A DNA stretch of 64,000 nucleotides from Archaeoglobus neptunius (GCF_016757965.1 NZ_JAEKIW010000001.1:1-64000), one strand, 5' to 3'; shown: positions 27,055-40,006, counted from the first letter of the stretch. The notes: generated by a model from the sequence alone, not told the origin. Numbers and translations: made by a program.

Positions 27055-27689
27055 TCCATATTTTTTCTGAATATCCTGTAGATCAGTCTCGCCTGCTTTT
27101 CTCCAATTCCACTAACCCTCATCAGCTCGCTTACACTGGCATTGGCTATTCTGTACACGCTTCCAAAATACCTGAGAAGTCGTTCGGCCTTCTTCTCTCC
27201 GATACCCGGTATTGCCGTTAGCATGGCAACTTCGGGTCTCTCTACTCTCTGCAGTCTCGGGAGAATTCTCAGATCACCCTCCCTCAGCCTCCTGTCAATG
27301 GACCTGAGGGCGAGACAGAAATCGTCCTCGTTGCTGAAAATAAGCGGTATGAGCTGTCCCGGATCGTTTTTAACCGCAATTGATACGATGGCCGAGATCA
27401 CGGCACTTCTGCTGAACATTCTGTCTTCAAGAGCTTCATCAAGATCTCCAACGATTATGAGGAACGAGAGGGGGTATCTTGCGGAGAGTGAGTGGCACTG
27501 TCTGAATATTCTTCCGTCAGCAATTGAGTTGAGAAAGTCGTTCACGTCTTTTCTCTCTATAGCCACCTCATAGTGGGTATGCTTTATCAGGTAATCTCCA
27601 GCATCAAGGACCTTAACCACAACGTCGGTTCCAAGCCTTTTAAGCTTCGCAACGATTCTTTCGGGTTCCCGGCTGTCAACGTAGATCAT
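27024..27689 (-). CDS. XPF/Hef-type structure-specific nuclease (ERCC4 + HhH)
   Basis: The 221-residue protein has an ERCC4 nuclease domain (about 1-135) with the GDYLI ... IERKDVNDF motif and a tandem helix-hairpin-helix (about 150-215; AIPGIGEKKAERLLRYFGS and VSGIGEKQARLIY). It should cut branched DNA such as flaps and stalled forks as a dimer, probably with PCNA. There is no helicase domain, so it is the short XPF form rather than Hef. Its start overlaps the response regulator stop by four bases (ATGA). Confidence 0.9.
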   Translation of the reverse strand: MIYVDSREPERIVAKLKRLGTDVVVKVLDAGDYLIKHTHYEVAIERKDVNDFLNSIADGRIFRQCHSLSARYPLSFLIIVGDLDEALEDRMFSRSAVISAIVSIAVKNDPGQLIPLIFSNEDDFCLALRSIDRRLREGDLRILPRLQRVERPEVAMLTAIPGIGEKKAERLLRYFGSVYRIANASVSELMRVSGIGEKQARLIYRIFRKNMDHSEGTNLVP

Positions 27690-28030
27690 AGATACTTCCT
27701 GACAGTTTCAAGCAGCTCCCGCATTCTGAATGGCTTCTTCAAAACGTCTACGGCTCCAGCATCAAGAATTTCTCTTCCCCTCCTTGATGCAAAGGCTGTT
27801 ATGGCGATAACCTTTGTTTCAGGTCTGGTTTTGGTAATTCTTCTTGTTGCCTCGACACCGTCTATCCCGGGAAGCTCTATGTCCATAAGTACGAGATCGG
27901 GAAGGTGTCTTTCAAACAGTTCGAGCGCCTCATGGCCGTTACTGGCCTTTATAACTTCGTACCCCGAAAGCATGTGCTCAAAAATCTCCAGTAAATCCGG
28001 TTCATCTTCTACCAGCAGGATTTTTTTCAT
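27686..28030 (-). CDS. Response regulator, receiver domain only
   Basis: This is a single 114-residue receiver domain. It carries the acidic pair E8/D9 (LVEDEP), the phospho-acceptor D50 (LVLMDIELPGIDG), the Thr switch in AITAF and Lys in KKPFRM. No output domain follows, so it acts through protein contacts. ATG 28030 follows an AGGAGGTTGGAGA ribosome binding site, and the gene begins 29 bases inside the end of the sensor gene. Its partner is presumably that sensor or another kinase. Confidence 0.88.
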   Translation of the reverse strand: MKKILLVEDEPDLLEIFEHMLSGYEVIKASNGHEALELFERHLPDLVLMDIELPGIDGVEATRRITKTRPETKVIAITAFASRRGREILDAGAVDVLKKPFRMRELLETVRKYL

Positions 28031-29726
28031 TCTCCAACCTCCTAAGAAGGTTTTTAACATCTTCTGACTCCAACCAGCCTTTTTCGAGCATTTCGATAAT
28101 CTCTTCAATTTTTTTCACAGCAGCTAAAATTTTGTCTTTCTCTTTAACATCCCACAATTCAGCAGCTCCGGATATAATTGCAAGGGGATTTCTTATTTTA
28201 TCAACCAGAATCGCAAACTGCTCAATATTTTTTTCTATTTGTTTGAGAGACTTCTCTCTGATTTTTTCGAGCTCTGCTGTATTTATTGCAAATGCAATGT
28301 CATCAGAGAGAGTTTGGATAAGCTGGACTTCCTCATCACCCATCCTTTCCTCCGAGCATATCGCCACAACTCCTGAAATTCTGTTTTCATGCTTTACCGG
28401 GAAAATGTAGCAGTTCAGGTTAAAATGCCGCTCGAAATTGGGACAGTTCTCAGGATGCTCACCGCAATGCATGATTACCGGTTTTTTACTTTTCAAGGCC
28501 TCTTGTACACACATCATTCCCTCCTCAAGCTCTTTTTCAACCTCTTCTTTCTTGATACCACTGATACCTTCGATTTCGATTTTTCCTTCTCTGGTGAGAC
28601 CAATCCACGAATATCTGTTGTACTTGGCAATCTCCTCTGCAATGCGGTTCATCAAATTTTTCACGTCTTTTTCTCTGACTATCAGCTCGTTTATCCTGTT
28701 TATGATTTTCAAAAGTCTGTTGGTTCTTTTTAGCTCTTCTTCAAGCCTCTTTCTGTCTGTGATGTCTCTGAAGTTGGACACGAATCCCACAACTTTGGAA
28801 CCCTTTGTCAGCGGTCTGACACTCGCTTCCACAATCTTTGTTTCTCCGTATTTCGTTTTAAAGCTGAATTCCAGACCGTAAACGTTCTTTCGATTTCTGA
28901 ATGCCCTGTTATAGACTTCAAAAATCTGTTTTGCATCCACTGACGAAAAAAATTCGCTGAAATTTCTGCCCAGAACTTCTTCTCTGCTGTACCCGCTACG
29001 GTTCTCAAATTCCTTGTTTACCTCCATGAAGTTTCCTTTCAGGTCTGTGACCACAATCATGTCGAGAGAGTTCTCAAAGAAATCCCTATACCTGCTCTCA
29101 CTTTCCACAAGATCCCTTTCCATCTTTTTCCTCTCGCTGATATCGTTGATAACCAGCAGTATTGCAGGTCTCCCATTGAAAGTAATGTAGCTCGCCGCCA
29201 CCTCAACGTCTATTACCCTTCCATCGGGAAGAATGAACTTTTCCACTGCGGTCGGAGCTGCAGTGCCCTCACTCATCATTTTTGAAATTCTGCTTCTGAC
29301 GAAGTCTAGGTAATCCGGGTGGATGAATTTCAGTACAGGATATCCGATCATTTCCTCTGGGCTTGCAAATCCCGCAACCTCCGCAGCTTTTTTATTTGCG
29401 AAAAGCAGCCTCTGACCATCGTGAACAATAATACCGTATGGACTCAGATCGACGAGGGTTCGATAAGTTTTCTCCTTCTCCTTGAGTTCCCTCTCACGCT
29501 CCTTGCTGTGAGTAACATCTCTAAGGACGTAGATTATATGTGAATTAAGCCTGGAGACCTTCACGTGGTAAATCTTTCCGTTGATTTCGCACTCACCCTC
29601 TTCAATCGAAATAATTGAGCCGGTGGAGAAGCCCAGGTCACGGGCATAAGTATTCAGAGCCAGTATCCTGCCCCTGTAGTCTGTGACTATCACGGGGTCA
29701 GGGAGTGCATCAATTTTTATATCCAT
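28002..29726 (-). CDS. PAS-PAS-PAS-GAF sensor with degenerate histidine kinase core
   Basis: The 574-residue cytosolic protein has three PAS domains (about 1-75, 90-200 and 205-330; each ends with an ISERK/ITDRK-type linker), a GAF-like domain (about 345-495) with several Cys and His residues (HCGEHPENCPNFERHFNLNC), and a short C-terminal helix pair. That pair looks like a dimerisation domain, but the H box reads VDKIRNPLAII, with D509 where the His should be, and no ATPase domain follows. It should not phosphorylate. It may sense redox or ligands and work as an adaptor for the coupled response regulator. The family placement is firm, the role is inference. Confidence 0.8.
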   Translation of the reverse strand: MDIKIDALPDPVIVTDYRGRILALNTYARDLGFSTGSIISIEEGECEINGKIYHVKVSRLNSHIIYVLRDVTHSKERERELKEKEKTYRTLVDLSPYGIIVHDGQRLLFANKKAAEVAGFASPEEMIGYPVLKFIHPDYLDFVRSRISKMMSEGTAAPTAVEKFILPDGRVIDVEVAASYITFNGRPAILLVINDISERKKMERDLVESESRYRDFFENSLDMIVVTDLKGNFMEVNKEFENRSGYSREEVLGRNFSEFFSSVDAKQIFEVYNRAFRNRKNVYGLEFSFKTKYGETKIVEASVRPLTKGSKVVGFVSNFRDITDRKRLEEELKRTNRLLKIINRINELIVREKDVKNLMNRIAEEIAKYNRYSWIGLTREGKIEIEGISGIKKEEVEKELEEGMMCVQEALKSKKPVIMHCGEHPENCPNFERHFNLNCYIFPVKHENRISGVVAICSEERMGDEEVQLIQTLSDDIAFAINTAELEKIREKSLKQIEKNIEQFAILVDKIRNPLAIISGAAELWDVKEKDKILAAVKKIEEIIEMLEKGWLESEDVKNLLRRLENEKNPAGRR

Positions 29727-29765
29727 TGAGTGGGAATTTGTAATAATATTATATAAAATTTTACT

Positions 29766-32567
29766 TCATATCACATATATTGCAGGTTTGCCAGGTACAG
29801 CCCCCTTCTTCTTTGCTTCCGGAACTTTTGAGGGATCCAGTGATACCTTCAGCCCGGTTTCTGCCTCTATGAACCCGGAATTCTCTTTTATGATTCTCAG
29901 CTCGTCGAGGATTGCAATCTTCTTTCTGTCCCTGAATATTCGTTTTACGAAGTTCGTTACATCTTTTCCAATTTTTCTCAGCTCTGTGTCCTGCATTAGC
30001 TCCTTCATGGCTTCTCCCACATCATTGCTGTTGATAACAACTCTTGCAGCCTTGACCTTCCACTCGTCTGCGGGGTATATGCAAACCTCCCTCGGGCCAT
30101 CCACAAACTTCTTTACCTCGAGAATATCGTCTATTAATGCTTTCAGGTACTCTTCGGCCGCCTCAGCTTCCTCGTCAATTTTTGATTCGTCGAATTCCGG
30201 ATATGACTCCAGACTGACAAAGCTTTTGTGTTTCATGTGCCAGAGCTCCTCGCATATGTGGGGAGCGAACGGAGAGAGGAGCTTTATCCAGTCATCCAGA
30301 ATGAGTGAAAGATTTTTCCCGCCTCTTCTCAGGTACCACCTCACATCGTTCATCAGCTCGAAAAATGCAGCATTTACGGCCCGTCTGGTCTGCAACTTGT
30401 CCATGGCATCTCTGACCTCTTTTACAGCTCTCTGAAATCTGCTCATCAGCCAGCGATCGAGCATTGTTGTTTCTTCCTGCCCCTCAGGGTAGTATTCCAC
30501 AACCAGGTTGTAGAATCTTTTCAAATGATTCGCAAGCCCCTCCACCTCTCTGCTTTTCCAGTCGGCGTCGCTGTCATATTCTGCAGCATGGAGGATATAC
30601 AGCCTGGTCACATCCGCTCCGTACTGCTGAACTGCCCGTTTCATTGTCAGCAGGGGACCCTTGCTCTTGCTCATCTTCTTGCCCTCAAGGCTTACGTAGC
30701 CGTTAACCGCTATCGCTCTCGGCCACTTTTCGGGCGGGAAAATGGCGATATGATGGAAGAGGTAAAAGAGCAGGTGATTTGCCACGAGATCCTTACCACT
30801 GCTCCTCAGGTCAACAGGATACCAGTACTCAAACTCCTCTCTGATCTTGCTGATTGTGTCTATGGCAACATTTGAGGCTTTTGCCACGTCTTCAGGGTTA
30901 CCTCTGCCCAGCATGACGTAATCAAGCAGCTCTGGAACCATGTTCTCGGCCCTCAAAACACCCTGGTTGATGTACTTTGCCAGAATGTAGTAGGCCATGT
31001 AAATTGTTGAGTCTGAAAGACTCTCAATCAGCCATTCCCTGTCCCACGGTATTCTTGTCCCCAGTCCCTTTCTTCTTGCACAGGCCTTGTCCTTCAACCA
31101 GTCGATCTTGTTCCTGAATTCCTCCTTGTAGTATTCGGGAATTATCTCCATCCTATCCAGATGCTGGAGAACTCTGTTCTTCCACTCCCTGTTTGAATAG
31201 TTCAGGAACCACTGGTCCCTTACTATCTTGACAACACATTTGGTTCCACACCTGCAGATCACCGGTTTTTCACTGAATTCATAGAAGACATCTCCAAGAC
31301 CGGATCTTATCAGATCCTCGTGAACCCGTTCCTTGGCTTCAGAAACTTTCATTCCAGCGTAATTCATTGTGTTGTTGAGCATAACTCCCGTGTGGTATTC
31401 TTTCTTGTAAAGCGTTTTCGTGGCTTTTTCCAGCAGGTCCACGTCTTTCTGACTTTTAACTCCGAATTCTTCTATCAGATGCTTTGCCGGAATGCCCTTC
31501 ATCTCTGGAGTGGCTATCAGCGTGATTGGATCGATGTTCTCGATTATGCTTTTGTCAATTCCAAACTCCTTCAGCCACTCTTCATTCTTTTTTAGATCCT
31601 CAATGGCTGCAAGATCGAATGGGGCATGAGCGGGTACGCTCATGACAACCCCGGTAGCGTTGTCCGTATCGACAAAATCAGCAGGTAGGATCGGTACCTT
31701 TCGATTTACCAGTGGAACAATAACGTATTTTCCCAGATACTCTCTGGCATCGACCTCGCGAATTAACCTGACCTTCTTTTCCGTGTATGTCAGCTTTTCG
31801 TATGCCTCCCTGCTTACCAACCACTTTTCGCCATCCACCTCCACTATCACGTATCCAGTCGGTTTGAGCCAGATGTTTGTAACCCCAAACACAGTTTCAG
31901 GGCGCAGAGTTGCACACGGAAAGATTATATCGCCATCTTCAAGCCTGAATTTGATTACAGTGAACTCAACTATCGTTGCCTCCTCGCCCATCAGCAAATC
32001 ATGATCCTCAACCGGATTCTGGTCATTAGGGCAGTATCTGACCGGGTGTGTTCCCTTGACTATCAGGCCCATTTCCCTGAGCTTCCAGTACTGCCACTCT
32101 ATGAACTTCTGATATTCCTCGTCAGTTGTTGTGAAAACTCTTCTCCAGTCTATTGAGTATCCTATATTCTTTAATGCCTGAAGCGCCTCTCTTGAGAAAT
32201 ATTCCACTATCTTTTCTGGAGTTGTAAGCTGAAGCAGATCTTTCAGCGGAACGTCGTGGTACTTCGTGTAAACCTCAATCGTCTTTTCATCCCTTTTCTG
32301 TATCAGTTCGGCAAGCCCTATTATCGGGGTGCCGGTAACGTGGAAGCCAAGAGGAAAGAGAACGTTGTATCCCTTCATTCTCATGTATCTGGCAAAGGCA
32401 TCTCCAATTGTAAATGTCCTGGTATGGCCTGCATGCAAATTTCCATTAAGGTAAGGATAGGGTATTGTCAGGAAAAATTTTTTGCGGTTATCGGGATCGG
32501 ACTCAAAAATTCTGCTCTTCTCCCACTCATTCTGCCACTTTTTCTCAATTGCCCTGAAATCCACCAT
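29766..32567 (-). CDS. leuS: Leucine--tRNA ligase
   Basis: The 933-residue protein is a full-length archaeal/eukaryotic-type LeuRS. Class I signatures are HAGH at 45-48 (LNGNLHAGHTRTF) and KMSKS at 631-635. The editing domain is inserted in the Rossmann fold (about 150-440), including the ATLRPETVFG motif at the beginning. A large C-terminal anticodon-side domain ends the protein. It stands as a single gene between the sensor and the adenosine-specific kinase, both on the same strand. Confidence 0.95.
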   Translation of the reverse strand: MVDFRAIEKKWQNEWEKSRIFESDPDNRKKFFLTIPYPYLNGNLHAGHTRTFTIGDAFARYMRMKGYNVLFPLGFHVTGTPIIGLAELIQKRDEKTIEVYTKYHDVPLKDLLQLTTPEKIVEYFSREALQALKNIGYSIDWRRVFTTTDEEYQKFIEWQYWKLREMGLIVKGTHPVRYCPNDQNPVEDHDLLMGEEATIVEFTVIKFRLEDGDIIFPCATLRPETVFGVTNIWLKPTGYVIVEVDGEKWLVSREAYEKLTYTEKKVRLIREVDAREYLGKYVIVPLVNRKVPILPADFVDTDNATGVVMSVPAHAPFDLAAIEDLKKNEEWLKEFGIDKSIIENIDPITLIATPEMKGIPAKHLIEEFGVKSQKDVDLLEKATKTLYKKEYHTGVMLNNTMNYAGMKVSEAKERVHEDLIRSGLGDVFYEFSEKPVICRCGTKCVVKIVRDQWFLNYSNREWKNRVLQHLDRMEIIPEYYKEEFRNKIDWLKDKACARRKGLGTRIPWDREWLIESLSDSTIYMAYYILAKYINQGVLRAENMVPELLDYVMLGRGNPEDVAKASNVAIDTISKIREEFEYWYPVDLRSSGKDLVANHLLFYLFHHIAIFPPEKWPRAIAVNGYVSLEGKKMSKSKGPLLTMKRAVQQYGADVTRLYILHAAEYDSDADWKSREVEGLANHLKRFYNLVVEYYPEGQEETTMLDRWLMSRFQRAVKEVRDAMDKLQTRRAVNAAFFELMNDVRWYLRRGGKNLSLILDDWIKLLSPFAPHICEELWHMKHKSFVSLESYPEFDESKIDEEAEAAEEYLKALIDDILEVKKFVDGPREVCIYPADEWKVKAARVVINSNDVGEAMKELMQDTELRKIGKDVTNFVKRIFRDRKKIAILDELRIIKENSGFIEAETGLKVSLDPSKVPEAKKKGAVPGKPAIYVI

Positions 32568-32601
32568 GCGGTTTGTTTTGTTGGTGGGATTAAAAAATTT
32601 G

Positions 32602-33090
32602 TTAGTCCAGCTTGTATCCGAGCTTCTCGCAAAGCTCTCTTCTTTGTACCTTTTCCCCCTCGTTTTCTACTCTGGTTACAGAAGATCCATCCACAGCTCC
32701 GAGAACGGCTCTACCAAGCTCCGTTTCTGCCACAATTATTTCAATCGGGTTTGCGGATGCCACGAAAACGTTGCAGACGGCAGGATGCAGCTTTACCGTG
32801 TTGAGGATGTTCAGGGGGAATGCATTGGAGGTCACGATTACAAAAACGTGGCTCGCAGCAATTTTCAGGGCGTTTTCTGCTGCAATATTCTTTAGTTCCT
32901 CGTCGTTGCCCGTAACTCTCACAAGCTTTGGAGCAGCCTCGTTCATTGCAACAGCAACCTTTATGCCCGGAACTGCTGTAAGCAAGGCTCGGAAAAGGTC
33001 ATCTACCGTAAAAACTGAGAAGTTCGCCTGTCCCACTATAATCTGATACTTCAGATCCGGATTCAGGATTTCGACCTTATCCAGTTTCAT
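32602..33090 (-). CDS. Adenosine-specific kinase family protein
   Basis: This 162-residue protein matches the archaeal/thermophile family called adenosine-specific kinase (PF04008). Family-typical stretches are LIIVGQANFSVFTVDDL-like QIIVGQANFSVFTVDDL, HVFVIVTSNAFPLNILN, VCNVFVASANPIEIIVAE and GRAVLGAVDGSSV. The kinase activity was reported for a family member; I cannot confirm it here. It lies 34 bases upstream of leuS on the same strand and may share its transcript. Confidence 0.85.
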   Translation of the reverse strand: MKLDKVEILNPDLKYQIIVGQANFSVFTVDDLFRALLTAVPGIKVAVAMNEAAPKLVRVTGNDEELKNIAAENALKIAASHVFVIVTSNAFPLNILNTVKLHPAVCNVFVASANPIEIIVAETELGRAVLGAVDGSSVTRVENEGEKVQRRELCEKLGYKLD

Positions 33091-33100
33091 GTTCCTGTCT

Positions 33101-33715
33101 TTATTTTGCAGAATTTATGTTTTCCTCTTCTACGCTTTTGGCCAGAATGTAAGCACCTGCAAAAAAGGCTGCGATTCCTATCAGACCGGCAATTATCCTG
33201 TCAATTTTCACTTCGAATCCAATGCTGGCAATTGCAGGATATATGAGGAGTATTAGAAGGGAGAAAGCTATTGCGGGGGCATATGTGAGCAGTTCTCCTT
33301 CAATGGTAACTCCATTCTCCTTTGCCGCTTTTATTGATTCGTAATTTCCCTGAATAACTTCAGAAGTGATGTAGAGCCATGTAATGATCAGCAAACTCTC
33401 TGCAGTACCGCTAAAGTTGGAAAATGCACCATAAATGCTTTCCGCTATACCGGAAAATCCAAGTGCATACAGCGTGTCTATAACACCTTCAAAGGTCTCC
33501 GATGCTGGGAGGAATGGTGAGATGTTGAAGAAAACGAGGAAGATGTAGTAGTAAAAGCTGAAGGGGCGTCTGAAAAGCATGCCTATCAGCGGAATTGCGA
33601 AAAGGAGAATCTCTGCTGGGTAGGGTATGAAAAATCTGAGCGGTGAGGAAACGAACTGTTCATAGGTGTAATATGCGGCAATTTCTGCGATCAGAAGGTT
33701 CAGGATTTGTATCAT
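33101..33715 (-). CDS. Polytopic membrane protein, MoxR-DUF58 operon
   Basis: I do not recognise a family. The 204-residue protein shows five or six hydrophobic helices (about 1-20, 33-48, 52-70, 100-120, 140-165 and 170-193) and no obvious catalytic residues. Its start overlaps the stop of the DUF58 gene by four bases, which places it in one operon with MoxR and DUF58. Third genes of such operons often encode transglutaminase or membrane proteins that take part in envelope assembly; this one may be a short version. Confidence 0.65.
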   Translation of the reverse strand: MIQILNLLIAEIAAYYTYEQFVSSPLRFFIPYPAEILLFAIPLIGMLFRRPFSFYYYIFLVFFNISPFLPASETFEGVIDTLYALGFSGIAESIYGAFSNFSGTAESLLIITWLYITSEVIQGNYESIKAAKENGVTIEGELLTYAPAIAFSLLILLIYPAIASIGFEVKIDRIIAGLIGIAAFFAGAYILAKSVEEENINSAK

Positions 33716-34935
33716 CTTCCCAGCCCCATCATCATTTTCTCAACCGGCTTACCCGCCTCAACCTCGATAACGTTGACCCCCGCTCCCCTCAACTTTCGCA
33801 CGACTTTTTCCTCCATTGCGTTCACCAGTGTGTATGCCAGTCCTCCGCCCTTTTCCGCTGCTCTAATCGTTATCACGGAAACAGGGAGATTTCGCCGACC
33901 CATGGCCCTTAACGCTTCTCTGACGGGGTTGCTGTATTCAGCTCTTGTGACGAAAATTGATGCCGGCTTTACCGCTTCGATGTACTTTTTAGCCCGGTCG
34001 AGAGCGATTCCAAAACTCTCTTCTCTATCAGATACATCAAGTTTCATCAGTGTTGAGAAGATTTTGCTGAATTGCCTTCGGCCCGATTCTGGATAAATCA
34101 CAATCCCGTGCCCGACGATGTAGATCCCAACTTTGTGCCCCCTCACAGCGAAAAAGTAGGTGAGAGAAGCAGCCGTTTCTATGGCCGTTTCAAAACAGTT
34201 CTTTCTGATATCTCCATGGAGCATGTATGGATTTGCATCAAGGAATATCCAGATTGCCTTTTTACCCTCTCTCTCAAACTCATTTACCATGAGTTCTCCG
34301 ATTTTTGCCGAAGCCTTCCAGTTGATGAACTTTACCGGGTCACCGAAGCTGTATTTTCTTATCTCTCTGAAGTCTGTACCCGGCGTCCCGACTCTTGAGA
34401 TGTCTATTTCCGGCATCGGTCTTACTGCAATACCCCTTCTGGCCTCCACTCTCTTTATTCTATATATTCTGCTTTTAACTTCTATTTTCCTGTCAAAATC
34501 AAATTTTTTTATTATTCTTCTGGTGGCAAAGACATTTTCAGCCTCGAATATAAGCCTGCCGACATCGTATTCTCCTCTTTTCATAGGAACACAGGTATAT
34601 GTGAGGCTGATTTTACCCCTCCCGGTGATGAATTTTCCCACAGCATTTGAGCTCTCAATGAGCTCAAAAGAGTCGGGAAGTACATGCATGACTTTTATTA
34701 TCCCGAAGCCAAGAATTTTAAGTTCAATTTTAACTCTGAGTGGCTCACCGACCCTCTTTCCACCCTCAAGGTTTACGGACGAAACTTCAAATCTGAACGG
34801 GATGTTTGGAAACACCAGAACTAGGAGTGGAAGTAGGATTATTTTGAGAATATCGCCGGAGACAAGAATTACTGCAAGCTCAAGGAGGAAAATGGAGGTA
34901 ATAATCAGAGATCTACTGACTCTTCTGACTCTCAT
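33712..34935 (-). CDS. DUF58 domain protein
   Basis: The 407-residue protein has two N-terminal membrane helices (about 8-45), a beta-rich region, and the DUF58 domain (about 185-290: GTDFREIRKYSFGDPVKFIN, then WKASAKIGELMVNEFERE) leading into a von Willebrand A-like fold (IWIFLDANPYML). DUF58 proteins pair with MoxR ATPases, and the genes overlap here by 23 bases. The pair is thought to serve as chaperones that load metals or assemble envelope complexes; the client is unknown. Confidence 0.85.
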   Translation of the reverse strand: MRVRRVSRSLIITSIFLLELAVILVSGDILKIILLPLLVLVFPNIPFRFEVSSVNLEGGKRVGEPLRVKIELKILGFGIIKVMHVLPDSFELIESSNAVGKFITGRGKISLTYTCVPMKRGEYDVGRLIFEAENVFATRRIIKKFDFDRKIEVKSRIYRIKRVEARRGIAVRPMPEIDISRVGTPGTDFREIRKYSFGDPVKFINWKASAKIGELMVNEFEREGKKAIWIFLDANPYMLHGDIRKNCFETAIETAASLTYFFAVRGHKVGIYIVGHGIVIYPESGRRQFSKIFSTLMKLDVSDREESFGIALDRAKKYIEAVKPASIFVTRAEYSNPVREALRAMGRRNLPVSVITIRAAEKGGGLAYTLVNAMEEKVVRKLRGAGVNVIEVEAGKPVEKMMMGLGR

Positions 34936-35881
34936 ACTTTGGTACCCTTACACTGTTCAGGACGTCTTCGACAACCTCCTCAGCCCTGACACCCTCAACA
35001 GCGTACTCGAACTTCAGAATGATCCTGTGACTCAATGCCTCGACAGCAACCCTCTTGACATCATCGGGAATAACGAAGTCCCTCCCTTCCATCACTGCAA
35101 AAGCTCTTGAAAGCTTCAGCAAAGCCAAACCGCCTCTCGGACTGGAACCGAGTTCAACAAGCTCGTGATTTCTGGTTTCTCTGACAAGTTCCGAAATGTA
35201 TCTCAGTATGGATTCGTCAACATATACCCTTTCAACCTTGGCCTGCAGCTCCATAAACTCCCTGAGCGTGATTACCGGTGATATATCGTCGGTCGGGTCA
35301 TCCTTTTGCCACTCCATTCTCCTTCTGAGTATCTCCATTTCCTCTTCTATGGTCTCAGGATAACCGGGACGCATTCTCAGCATAAATCTGTCCATCTGGG
35401 CCTCCGGTAGTGGGTACGTACCCTCCTGTTCTATTGGATTTTGGGTTGCTATCACAAAAAAAGGCAGGTTCAGTCTGTATGTTTCGCCCTCAACAGTGAC
35501 CTGTTTCTCTTCCATGGCCTCAAGCAATGCAGCCTGGGTTTTTGGAGGACTTCTGTTAATTTCATCGGCCAAGAGGACATTGGTAAAGATAGGCCCTCTG
35601 ATAAACTCAAACCCGTTTCCTCTCCAGATTTTGATTCCGATTATGTCGGAAGGAAGCAGATCAGGTGTGAACTGTATCCTGCTGTAGTCAGCTCCAATAA
35701 CCCTTGCGAAAACTTTAGCGAGAAGTGTTTTTCCGAGTCCGGGATAATCTTCAAAAAGGATATTTCCATTGGTCAGGGCGGCAGCAAGCATCTTTTCAAC
35801 AAGCTCTCTGTTTCCAACGTAAACATCGCATACAGATTCAACAATTTCCCTGCAGGATTCCATATCTGCAGTAGCATGCAT
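34913..35881 (-). CDS. MoxR family AAA+ ATPase
   Basis: The 322-residue ATPase has Walker A (FEDYPGLGKTLLAK), Walker B (VLLADEINRSPPKTQ), sensor 1 (FFVIATQNPIEQEGTYPLPE) and a C-terminal lid, all typical of MoxR. ATG 35881 is used; GTG 35884 and ATG 35863 are alternatives. The latter lies about 25 bases from a TATA-like CATAAATAAG on the minus strand and would make a leaderless message. It heads the operon with DUF58 and a membrane protein. Confidence 0.92.
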   Translation of the reverse strand: MHATADMESCREIVESVCDVYVGNRELVEKMLAAALTNGNILFEDYPGLGKTLLAKVFARVIGADYSRIQFTPDLLPSDIIGIKIWRGNGFEFIRGPIFTNVLLADEINRSPPKTQAALLEAMEEKQVTVEGETYRLNLPFFVIATQNPIEQEGTYPLPEAQMDRFMLRMRPGYPETIEEEMEILRRRMEWQKDDPTDDISPVITLREFMELQAKVERVYVDESILRYISELVRETRNHELVELGSSPRGGLALLKLSRAFAVMEGRDFVIPDDVKRVAVEALSHRIILKFEYAVEGVRAEEVVEDVLNSVRVPKYESQKSQ

Positions 35882-35934
35882 CACTTATTTATGTTTAATG
35901 TTATCTCCTCAGAACTATCAGGAAAGGAAAAGAC

Positions 35935-38695
<2,761 letters not shown>

Positions 38696-38696
<1 letters not shown>

Positions 38697-39487
38697 TGAG
38701 ACTGCTTTTTTCGTCAATGTTCCTTTACGAGTACTCGACTGACATGATTGCAAGAGCCGTTGAACTTTCCGGATATGACGGCATTGAATTCTGGCCTGAA
38801 ACGCCCTATTTCTGGGTTGACAGAAAAATAGAGAAGCTTGAACCTTTTTTTGACCATGAGATGGCCATTCACGTACCCGTTTTGGATTTGAATCCGGTCT
38901 CGGTGAACAAAGACCTCTGCGATATAACTCTGAAGGAAAGCCTGTACTCCATATCTCTCGCCTCAAAGCTGGGAGCTTGGCCTGTAACAGTCCATGCAGG
39001 AAAGAGAAGTGCAGCAAGAGAACCAGTATGGGCGGATTATCTCTCTCTCGACAGATATCTCAGAATTTTGAGCGGTTATGGAAAGATAAAAGGTGTGAAG
39101 ATCGCTCTGGAAAATTCAGAGAACGGGATAAATCATCTGTGCAAAAGGGCAAGTGAAACGAAGGGATTTATTGAAGCTCATGAACTGGAATTTACGCTGG
39201 ATATAAAGCACGCTCTGATGAATGGTGGTGTCGAGGAGTTTTTAGATGCCCTATTCAGCAGAATCTGCAACATTCATGTGAGCTACTACGATGAGAGGGG
39301 GAGGCACATTCAGCCAAGCAAAGGTGAGGAGGTTGCAGAATCGTTAAGACTCATTTCCGATTTGGGATACGATGGCACAATTACTGTGGAACTCGACGAC
39401 TTGGGGATAGGTAGCATGGACTTCATGAAGAAGGTTGAGATATTGAGGAAGGAAGGGCGGTTTGTTGAAAGATTTTTTGAAAATTAG
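38696..39487 (+). CDS. Xylose isomerase-like TIM barrel protein
   Basis: The 263-residue protein belongs to the AP endonuclease 2 / sugar phosphate isomerase superfamily. Metal-binding TIM barrel elements are visible: GYDGIEFWPE, a His in VTVHAGKRS, KIALENSENG, TLDIKHALMNGG, CNIHVSYYD and the final TVELDD. Whether it cuts DNA at abasic sites or isomerises a sugar cannot be told. GTG 38696 overlaps the DUF460 stop by one base (TAGTG). It is the last gene before the CRISPR array. Confidence 0.8.
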
Positions 39488-40006
39488 AATCCTTTCAATC
39501 CCATTTTGGTCTGATTTCAACTCTGGCAGGAGCAGTGCTGCTCATAGTATTCTTTTACTCAACTTTCAATCCCACTTTGGTCTGATTTCAACATAACGTG
39601 CTCAACGACGGAATTAGCTGTTCAGTATCTCTTTCAATCCCACTTTGGTCTGATTTCAACAGAAGTATCTGAAGATAATCTTGATCGGCCTCGCTGGCGT
39701 CTTTCAATCCCACTTTGGTCTGATTTCAACCTGCGAACACTGTATTCAGCATCAGCCCGACGTAAACCTTTCAATCCCACTTTGGTCTGATTTCAACTAC
39801 TTTAGAAAAAATGTGGTTGAAATATCTTGAAAAGCTTTCAATCCCACCTTGGTCTGATTTCAACTTTAATCGGCGCATTTTCATGTTTCTTGAGATACTT
39901 CCTACTTTCAATCCCACCTTGGTCTGATTTCAACAAATTTCACGGAATATGTGATTCTAACGAACAATTAGACTTACTTTCAATCCCACCTTGGTCTGAT
40001 TTCAAC

